Positions 57,362-64,000 of a DNA stretch of 64,000 nt are shown in pieces (the stretch's first letter is position 1; each line of letters begins with the position of its first letter). The notes beneath the pieces are model-generated. The model was not told the DNA's origin. It did no database searches and saw only the letters and a list, made by a program, of their open reading frames with translations. Source of the DNA: an uncultured Lachnospiraceae bacterium (GTDB taxonomy: Bacteria; Bacillota; Clostridia; Lachnospirales; Lachnospiraceae); NCBI GenBank assembly GCA_946554445.1, contig CAMNSD010000010.1, positions 1-64,000 of the forward strand. Direction: 5' to 3'. The position numbers and the translations under genes are program-made.

Positions 57362-60300
57362 ATGTACCAGAAAGTTGACGCGAACTTGAATTTTGTGGAC
57401 AGAGAGAAAGAAGTATGCCAGTTCTGGAAAGAAAATGACATTTTCAGGAAGAGCATGGAGGCAAGAAAAGAAGGGCCCACTTATACTTTTTATGACGGCC
57501 CGCCGACGGCCAACGGCAAGCCGCACATTGGACACGTGCTGACACGCGCCATGAAGGATATGATTCCCAGATACCGTACCATGAAGGGATACATGGTGCC
57601 CCGTAAGGCAGGATGGGATACCCATGGTCTGCCGGTGGAACTGGAAGTGGAGAAGCTCCTGGGCCTGGATGGCAAGGAGCAGATTGAAGAATATGGTCTG
57701 GATCCCTTTATCGGAAAATGTAAGGAGTCTGTGTGGCAGTATAAGGGCATGTGGGAGGATTTCTCCCAGACGGTCGGTTTCTGGGCGGATATGGATGATC
57801 CCTATGTGACTTATCATGATAATTTTATTGAGTCCGAATGGTGGGCGCTTAAGCAGATCTGGGATAAGGGACTTCTCTATAAGGGCTTTAAGATTGTGCC
57901 TTACTGCCCGCGCTGCGGGACACCTTTGTCATCCCATGAGGTGGCACAGGGCTATAAGGCGGTGAAGGAGCGCTCCGCCGTGGCAAGATTTAAGGTAGTG
58001 GGAGAGGATGCTTATTTTCTGGCATGGACCACCACGCCCTGGACACTGCCCTCCAATGTGGCGCTCTGTGTGAATCCTGATGAAACCTACGTGAAGGTAA
58101 AGGCGGCGGACGGATATACCTATTATATGGCTCAGGCTCTGTTGGATACGGTGCTTGGCAAACTGGCCAAAGATGATGCTCCTGCCTACGAAATCTTAGA
58201 GACCTATGTGGGCACGGATCTGGAATATAAAGAGTATGAACCTCTCTTTGCCTGTGCCGGTAAGGAAGCGGAGAAACAGAAAAAGAAAGCCCATTATGTG
58301 ACCTGCGACAACTACGTTACCATGACGGATGGTACCGGAATCGTTCATATTGCGCCGGCTTTCGGTGAGGACGACGCCCAGGTGGGACGCAAGTATGATC
58401 TGCCCTTCGTGCAGTTTGTGGACGGCAAGGGTAATATGACCGAGGAGACTGCTTACGCAGGCACCTTCGTAAAAGATGCGGATCCGGAGATCATCAAGGA
58501 TCTGGATAAAGAGGGCAAGCTGTTTGACGCGCCCAAGTTTGAGCATGATTATCCTTTCTGTTGGCGCTGTGATACCCCGTTGATCTACTATGCGCGCGAA
58601 TCCTGGTTTATTAAGATGACGGCGGTGCGGGATGATCTGGTGGCCAATAATAAGACGGTCAACTGGATTCCGGAGTCCATCGGTGAGGGGCGTTTTGGCA
58701 ACTGGCTTGAGAATATCCAGGATTGGGGTATTTCCAGAAATCGTTACTGGGGTACGCCTTTAAATGTGTGGGAGTGTGAGGAATGCGGACACATGGAGTC
58801 CATCGGTTCCAGGGATGAACTGGAGAAGATGAGCGGCAATCCGGCGGCGCAGACGGTGGAACTGCACAGACCTTATATTGACGAGATCACCTGTACCTGC
58901 CCGAAGTGCGGCAAGACCATGAAGCGTGTGCCGGAGGTGATCGACTGTTGGTTTGATTCCGGTGCCATGCCTTTTGCGCAGCACCATTATCCCTTTGAGA
59001 ATCAGGATTTGTTTGAGAAACAGTTCCCGGCGCAGTTTATCTCCGAGGCTGTGGACCAGACCAGAGGATGGTTTTATTCCCTGCTGGCGGAATCTACCCT
59101 GCTGTTTAACAAGTCCCCTTTTGAGAATGTCATCGTCTTAGGCCATGTGCAGGATGAGAACGGGCAGAAGATGAGTAAATCCAAGGGTAATTCAGTGGAT
59201 CCTTTTGAAGCATTGGAGACTTACGGGGCGGATGCAATCCGCTGGTACTTCTATATTAATTCGGCGCCCTGGCTGCCCAATCGGTTCCATGGCAAGGCCG
59301 TGCAGGAGGGACAGAGGAAGTTCCTGGGTACTTTGTGGAACACTTACGCTTTCTTTGTGCTCTATGCCAATATCGATCAGTTTGACGCGACCAAATACAG
59401 CCTGGAATATGACAAACTTCCGGTCATGGATAAGTGGCTGTTATCCAAATTAAATACGGCGGTGAAGGAAGTGGACAATCACCTGGATCAGTACAGGATC
59501 CCGGAGGCCGCAAGGGTTTTGGATAACTTTGTGGACGAGATGAGCAACTGGTATGTGAGAAGAAGCCGCGAACGTTTCTGGGCAAAGGGTATGGAACAGG
59601 ATAAGATCAATGCTTATATGACTCTCTACACAGCGCTTGTGACCATCTGTAAATGTGCGGCGCCCATGGTGCCCTTCATGACGGAGGAAATCTACAGGAA
59701 TCTGGTGTGCAGTGTGGATCAGGACGCACCGGAGAGTATCCACCTGTGTGACTTCCCTGTGGCGAACGAGGCGAGGATCGACAAGAAACTGGAAGAATCT
59801 ATGGAAGAAGTCTTAAAGATTGTCGTTATGGGCCGGGCGGCCCGCAATACGGCGAGCATCAAGAACCGTCAGCCCATTGGCACCATGTATGTGAAGGCCG
59901 AGAAGGTGCTGGATGACTTCTATCAGGATATTATTAGGGATGAGTTGAATGTGAAGCAGATTGTCTTCTCTGATGATGTATCTGCGTTTACTACCTATAG
60001 TTTCAAACCCCAGCTTAAGACCGTAGGGCCTAAATACGGCAAACAGCTTGGCGGCATCAAGGCATATCTGTCTGACCTGGACGGCAGTGCGGCTATGGAG
60101 ACCTTAAAGACAAACGGTGCGCTTATCTTTACGGTGGACGGCACGGAGGTTTCCCTGACAGAGGAAGATCTGCTGATTGATATGGCACAGAAAGAAGGCT
60201 TTGTTGCGGAGGCTGACAATTATATGACGGTGGTGCTTGACACGAACCTGACAGAGGAACTGATCGAGGAAGGCTTTGTGTACGAGATCATCAGCAAGAT

Positions 60301-60517
60301 CCAGACCATGAGAAAAGATGCAGACTTCGAAGTCATGGATCACATCAAAGTTGCCTTGAACGGCAATGAGAAAGTGGCGCAGATTGCGGCCAGAAATAAG
60401 GAAATGATCGCGGGCAAAGTCCTGGCGGAAGCGATTGTCACGGAAGAAGAACTTGCAATTTCCAAAGAGTGGAATGTCAATGGGGAGAAAGTGACGATTG
60501 GTGTGGAAAAAGTCTAA
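57362..60517 (+). CDS. ileS: Isoleucyl-tRNA synthetase
   Basis: A 1051-residue class I synthetase joining isoleucine to its tRNA. HIGH at 55-58 (GKPHIGHVLT), KMSKS at 603-607 (GQKMSKSKGNS), an editing domain (AWTTTPWTLPSNVALCVNPD; GTGIVHIAPAFGEDDAQVG) and zinc-site cysteines (CEECGHMES; CPKCGKTM) are all present. The anticodon-binding region has WYVRRSRERFW. The length is of the longer, eukaryote-like type common in Clostridia. Strong AGAAAGGAAG precedes the ATG. Controlled by the upstream T-box. Confidence 0.97.
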   Translation: MYQKVDANLNFVDREKEVCQFWKENDIFRKSMEARKEGPTYTFYDGPPTANGKPHIGHVLTRAMKDMIPRYRTMKGYMVPRKAGWDTHGLPVELEVEKLLGLDGKEQIEEYGLDPFIGKCKESVWQYKGMWEDFSQTVGFWADMDDPYVTYHDNFIESEWWALKQIWDKGLLYKGFKIVPYCPRCGTPLSSHEVAQGYKAVKERSAVARFKVVGEDAYFLAWTTTPWTLPSNVALCVNPDETYVKVKAADGYTYYMAQALLDTVLGKLAKDDAPAYEILETYVGTDLEYKEYEPLFACAGKEAEKQKKKAHYVTCDNYVTMTDGTGIVHIAPAFGEDDAQVGRKYDLPFVQFVDGKGNMTEETAYAGTFVKDADPEIIKDLDKEGKLFDAPKFEHDYPFCWRCDTPLIYYARESWFIKMTAVRDDLVANNKTVNWIPESIGEGRFGNWLENIQDWGISRNRYWGTPLNVWECEECGHMESIGSRDELEKMSGNPAAQTVELHRPYIDEITCTCPKCGKTMKRVPEVIDCWFDSGAMPFAQHHYPFENQDLFEKQFPAQFISEAVDQTRGWFYSLLAESTLLFNKSPFENVIVLGHVQDENGQKMSKSKGNSVDPFEALETYGADAIRWYFYINSAPWLPNRFHGKAVQEGQRKFLGTLWNTYAFFVLYANIDQFDATKYSLEYDKLPVMDKWLLSKLNTAVKEVDNHLDQYRIPEAARVLDNFVDEMSNWYVRRSRERFWAKGMEQDKINAYMTLYTALVTICKCAAPMVPFMTEEIYRNLVCSVDQDAPESIHLCDFPVANEARIDKKLEESMEEVLKIVVMGRAARNTASIKNRQPIGTMYVKAEKVLDDFYQDIIRDELNVKQIVFSDDVSAFTTYSFKPQLKTVGPKYGKQLGGIKAYLSDLDGSAAMETLKTNGALIFTVDGTEVSLTEEDLLIDMAQKEGFVAEADNYMTVVLDTNLTEELIEEGFVYEIISKIQTMRKDADFEVMDHIKVALNGNEKVAQIAARNKEMIAGKVLAEAIVTEEELAISKEWNVNGEKVTIGVEKV

Positions 60518-60548
60518 AGAGTGCAATGGTGTTATAAAAATACAAAGC

Positions 60549-62012
60549 ATGTTCCGAAAAGTCTGTATGACAGCGGCCGCAGTTTTTGCGGCCGGTCTGC
60601 TGACAGGCTTTGGGACAGACAGCCCTGCTGGAAAAACTGGGGCAGACAAACCTGCGAGGAAAGCGCAGGAAGCAGACGTTATACAGTATAACTTCGGCCC
60701 CGTATCTTATGATCTGACCAATCTCCCTCCTATGAAAAATAAATTATATACCGCGTGGGAGGGCAGGATTTACTACAGGCAGTATTCTGATGAGGATATG
60801 GAAGAAGGCGGCCTGTGGGGGGATTTCTCCCCGATTGCGGACACGGAAAAAGAACTCATGTGTATGGAACGCGATGGAAGCGTGGCGCAGGTGGGAGTGG
60901 ATTACGGTTATGATGGGATGTATATTGTGGAAGGCCGGATTTATTCCCAGAAATGTAAGCCAAAGGGAACGTCTGAAGTTTCGGTAGTCTATTCCTGTGC
61001 GTTGGATGGCAGCGATGTGATAGAATACACCTCTGATCGGGTACTCGATGTGGCGGGAAGCAGGATTATCTGTAGCTGGAAATATGATGGGATTTCCGGG
61101 AATGATGGAATTTCCTGGATTGACGCCAAGGACGGGCGCGAGCATATTCTGGTATTTAAAGCGTATCCGGAACGCGGGGCAGAATATCTGGGGGCAACGG
61201 AAGAAGAACTGTTTTATTACCAACTCGTGGAGAACGAGGAAACGGAGTCTTATGACCTGCATTTATATGCTATGGATTATCAGGGAAATGAGAAAGAATT
61301 GATGACCGTCACCATGCAGGAATATATAGACTCCTTTCAGGGTGAAGAAAGAGAGTATATAGAAAATATAGCCCCTTCACCGCTTCTCATTCCCTTTTTT
61401 CAGATATTGGGTGATGATATTTATTTTTCAGTGGGAACCACCAATGGAACGGCGCATATATATTCTGGTGGTCTGATTTATGGCATGAGAAAAGACGGCA
61501 GCAGATGTAAACTCTTGTCCACATCCTACTACGAGTATTTTTATTTGTATGATGACGGACAGAGCAGGTCACTGTATTGTAAGCCGCAGGGAGCCGAATG
61601 TGGCATCGCAGCAGGTAAAGAGGGAATGCGTCAGATCAGATTGTTTGGAAAAACACAGAAGGATATCATTCCGTGGGAGGGATTTACGGCGTATGATGAA
61701 CCACGGGTGTACCTGTACAAGAATCCCACCGATTCCATCGTGTTTTATCCGGATACTTCCGGAATCTGTTATGTTTTGCTTACGGTGGAAGAGAGTGAGA
61801 AACTTGCCATTGCAACCACAAAGGACAGCAGGACAGTGCAGCAGGTAGACGGGATTGAATATCTTGAGGGAAAGTTGGTTTTTACGGTGACGGATTTGAC
61901 TTACAGTACCCATTACAGCCTTGGCTGGCGGGACGGTTATGAGCGCGGCAGGAGCGTGTGTTATTGCAAAGACCTGATAAACGGGAAGATTCGCAAACTT
62001 TACGCATATTGA
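60549..62012 (+). CDS. Secreted DUF5050-like propeller protein
   Basis: A 487-residue exported protein. The N-terminus (MFRKVCMTAAAVFAAGLLTG) is a signal peptide, then a polar linker and repeated short strands with YW/YY and GxxIYY patterns (NKLYTAWEGRIYYRQYSDED; GDDIYFSVGTTNGTAHIYSG), typical of DUF5050/WD-like beta propellers in Clostridia. The start is uncertain: TTG 60498 or GTG 60501 overlap ileS and have a weak GGGGAG site, while ATG 60549 lacks a good site but gives the clean signal peptide. Function unknown. Confidence 0.65.
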   Translation: MFRKVCMTAAAVFAAGLLTGFGTDSPAGKTGADKPARKAQEADVIQYNFGPVSYDLTNLPPMKNKLYTAWEGRIYYRQYSDEDMEEGGLWGDFSPIADTEKELMCMERDGSVAQVGVDYGYDGMYIVEGRIYSQKCKPKGTSEVSVVYSCALDGSDVIEYTSDRVLDVAGSRIICSWKYDGISGNDGISWIDAKDGREHILVFKAYPERGAEYLGATEEELFYYQLVENEETESYDLHLYAMDYQGNEKELMTVTMQEYIDSFQGEEREYIENIAPSPLLIPFFQILGDDIYFSVGTTNGTAHIYSGGLIYGMRKDGSRCKLLSTSYYEYFYLYDDGQSRSLYCKPQGAECGIAAGKEGMRQIRLFGKTQKDIIPWEGFTAYDEPRVYLYKNPTDSIVFYPDTSGICYVLLTVEESEKLAIATTKDSRTVQQVDGIEYLEGKLVFTVTDLTYSTHYSLGWRDGYERGRSVCYCKDLINGKIRKLYAY

Positions 62013-62034
62013 AGAATATTTCGCATATTACATA

Positions 62035-62063
62035 TGGTCAAAAGCAGAAATACGATATATAAT
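62035..62063 (+). promoter_or_regulatory. Promoter of the glycogen phosphorylase gene
   Basis: TGGTCA at 62035-62040 (four of six matches) and a perfect TATAAT at 62058-62063 with 17 bases between. The ATG at 62123 follows 60 bases later. Confidence 0.5.
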
Positions 62064-62122
62064 AAAATGTAATTGAGACAGCAACTGTTTTCACAGCTAT
62101 GAGCAAACGAGGAGGAACAAAG

Positions 62123-64000
62123 ATGGTAAAGAAAGCTGTAACAACGAGTTTTGATACAGAGCTTTTTAAGCGAAGCGTACTCTACAATGTCAAGACACTT
62201 TACAGAAAGACTCTTGAGGAAGCTACAGATCAGCAGATTTTCCAGGCAGTATCCTATGCAATCAAGGACGCGATCGTGGATCAATGGCTGACCACGCAGA
62301 AAGAATATGACAAGCAGGATCCCAAGATGGTCTATTATCTGTCCATGGAATTTCTGATGGGACGTGCCTTAGGTAATAATATCATTAATTTACAGGCTTA
62401 TAAGGCGGTGGAGAAAGCGCTGGATGAGCTGGGTATCGATATCAATGTGGTGGAGGATCAGGAGCCCGATGCAGCTTTGGGAAATGGTGGACTTGGCCGT
62501 CTGGCGGCATGTTTCCTGGATTCCCTTGCTACCCTTGGCTATGCGGCATACGGCTGCGGCATCCGCTATCGTTATGGCATGTTTAAGCAGGAGATTCGTG
62601 ACGGTTATCAGGTAGAAGTGCCGGATAACTGGTTGCGTGACGGCAATCCTTTTGAATTAAGAAGGCCGGAATATACGAAGGAAGTCCGGTTCGGCGGTTA
62701 TGTCAATGTGTATGTGGATGGCAACGGCAGAAGTAATTTCCGTCTGGAAGGCTATCAGGCTGTGACGGCGATTCCTTACGATTTGCCGGTGGTAGGTTAT
62801 GGCAACGGTATCGTCAATACCTTAAGAATCTGGGATGCAGAGCCGGTGAACTGTTTCCAGCTTGACTCTTTCGACAAGGGTGATTATCAGAAAGCGGTAG
62901 AGCAGGAGAATCTTGCCAGGAATATTGTGGAGGTGCTTTACCCGAACGATAACCACTATGCAGGTAAGGAACTGCGTTTGAAACAGCAGTATTTCTTTAT
63001 CTCTGCTTCGGTGCAGGAAGCAGTGGCAAAATATATGAGAAAGCATGATGATGTGAGGAAGCTTTATGAGAAGGTGACCTTCCAGTTGAACGATACCCAT
63101 CCCACAGTGGCGATTGCGGAATTGATGCGTATTCTGATGGATGAACATTATCTGACTTGGGACGAGGCCTGGGAAGTGACTACCAAGACCTGCGCTTATA
63201 CAAACCACACGATTATGTCCGAGGCTTTGGAGAAATGGCCGATCGAATTGTTTTCCAGATTACTGCCCCGTATCTACCAGATCGTGGAGGAGATCAATCG
63301 TAGGTTTATCGCTCAGATTGAGCAGAAATATCCGGGCAACCATGAGAAAATCCGCAAGATGGCGATTATTTATGACGGCCAGGTGAAGATGGCGCATCTT
63401 GCCATCGTGGCAGGATATTCTGTCAATGGTGTGGCCAGATTACATACGGAGATTTTGAAGCATCAGGAGTTGAGGGACTTCTATGAGATGATGCCGGAGA
63501 AGTTTAACAATAAGACCAACGGCATTACCCAGAGACGTTTCCTTTTGCATGCGAACCCGCTTCTGGCGGATTGGGTGACGGCGCATGTGGGCAATGACTG
63601 GATTACCGATCTGCCGAAGATCAATAAATTAAAGATTTATGCGGATGACGAGAAGGCGCAGCAGGAGTTCATGAACATTAAATATCAGAATAAGGTGCGT
63701 CTGGCGGAGTATATCTTAGAGCATAACGGCGTAGAGGTAAATCCCCGTTCCATCTTCGATGTACAGGTTAAGAGACTGCATGAATATAAGCGCCAGCTTC
63801 TGAATATCCTGCATGTGATGTATCTGTATAACGAGTTGAAAGAGCATCCGGATATGGATTTCTATCCTCGCACCTTCATCTTTGGCGCCAAGGCGGCAGC
63901 AGGTTATAAGAATGCGAAACTGACGATCAAGCTGATCAATTCCGTGGCGGACGTGGTCAATAACGATCCGGCGATCAATGGTAAGATTAAGGTGGTATTT
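62123..64000 (+). CDS. glgP: Glycogen phosphorylase (3' end outside window)
   Basis: The frame opens at ATG 62123 after GAGGAGGAAC and is still open at the right edge (626 codons). It phosphorolyses glycogen to glucose 1-phosphate. Diagnostic stretches are VYYLSMEFLMGRALGNNI near residue 69, DAALGNGGLGRLAACFLDSL near residue 115, LNDTHPTVAIAELMRILM near residue 320, KTNGITQRRFLLHANP near 460 and VQVKRLHEYKRQLLN near 548, just before the pyridoxal-phosphate-binding GAKAAAGY segment and the lysine region that lies beyond the edge. The protein starts with the TDE-like N-terminal domain shorter than in muscle enzymes, as in bacterial forms. Confidence 0.96.
   Translation, partial: MVKKAVTTSFDTELFKRSVLYNVKTLYRKTLEEATDQQIFQAVSYAIKDAIVDQWLTTQKEYDKQDPKMVYYLSMEFLMGRALGNNIINLQAYKAVEKALDELGIDINVVEDQEPDAALGNGGLGRLAACFLDSLATLGYAAYGCGIRYRYGMFKQEIRDGYQVEVPDNWLRDGNPFELRRPEYTKEVRFGGYVNVYVDGNGRSNFRLEGYQAVTAIPYDLPVVGYGNGIVNTLRIWDAEPVNCFQLDSFDKGDYQKAVEQENLARNIVEVLYPNDNHYAGKELRLKQQYFFISASVQEAVAKYMRKHDDVRKLYEKVTFQLNDTHPTVAIAELMRILMDEHYLTWDEAWEVTTKTCAYTNHTIMSEALEKWPIELFSRLLPRIYQIVEEINRRFIAQIEQKYPGNHEKIRKMAIIYDGQVKMAHLAIVAGYSVNGVARLHTEILKHQELRDFYEMMPEKFNNKTNGITQRRFLLHANPLLADWVTAHVGNDWITDLPKINKLKIYADDEKAQQEFMNIKYQNKVRLAEYILEHNGVEVNPRSIFDVQVKRLHEYKRQLLNILHVMYLYNELKEHPDMDFYPRTFIFGAKAAAGYKNAKLTIKLINSVADVVNNDPAINGKIKVVF

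Overview
The window looks like part of the chromosome of a Gram-positive gut anaerobe of the Clostridia, most likely Lachnospiraceae. I infer this from the style of the genes (T-box-controlled ileS, DegV, a GH4 glucosidase, a GntP/Entner-Doudoroff cassette, strong purine-rich ribosome binding sites) and not from any marker gene. No rRNA, tRNA or CRISPR array was found.

Bases 1 to about 30,100 are most of a siphovirus prophage read left to right. First come replication genes: a zinc-ribbon protein, a DUF669-like protein, a compact family B DNA polymerase and an AEP/D5/SF3 primase-helicase. A block of TGTTAC repeats and an ArpU/DUF1492-type late regulator follow. Then come terminase, an SPP1/A118-like portal, a minor capsid protein carrying a zinc-peptidase-like domain, a Prp-type cysteine protease, scaffold, capsid, connectors, tail tube, tape measure, baseplate and lysis genes. 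The integrase and repressor must lie left of the window. The tail module holds a complete diversity-generating retroelement (DGR): a 703-residue tail protein with a variable C-terminal lectin-like region (VR), a template repeat (TR) just downstream, and a DGR reverse transcriptase. TR and VR differ only at TR adenines. The phage also encodes its own Prp-like protease, and scaffold, capsid and tail tube all begin with the LQLF-type motif that Prp enzymes cut.

Bases 30,100 to 36,700 are AT-richer accessory DNA: an HTH-Fic protein, an ABC-type ATPase next to a HEPN RNase-like protein (a candidate two-gene defence module with its own promoter and palindrome), small proteins, an IS1182-like element with a frameshifted transposase, and a tiny hydrophobic toxin-like peptide.

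From 36,700 on is ordinary chromosome: nicotinate phosphoribosyltransferase; a four-gene overlapping operon of an FG-GAP secreted protein, an OmpR-type regulator, a sensor kinase and a secreted protein; a GH4 phospho-glucosidase with its LacI regulator, divergent from a BadF-type sugar kinase; a membrane-anchored amidase-deacetylase fusion preceded by six 11-bp phased repeats; an MFS transporter with an attenuator-like leader; degV; a FadR-type regulator with operators before a sugar-acid operon (GntP permease, IlvD/Edd dehydratase, KDPG aldolase, PfkB kinase); an LPD3-like orphan gene between two 78-bp repeats; ileS with a T-box; a secreted propeller-like protein; and the start of glycogen phosphorylase, which runs off the right edge.
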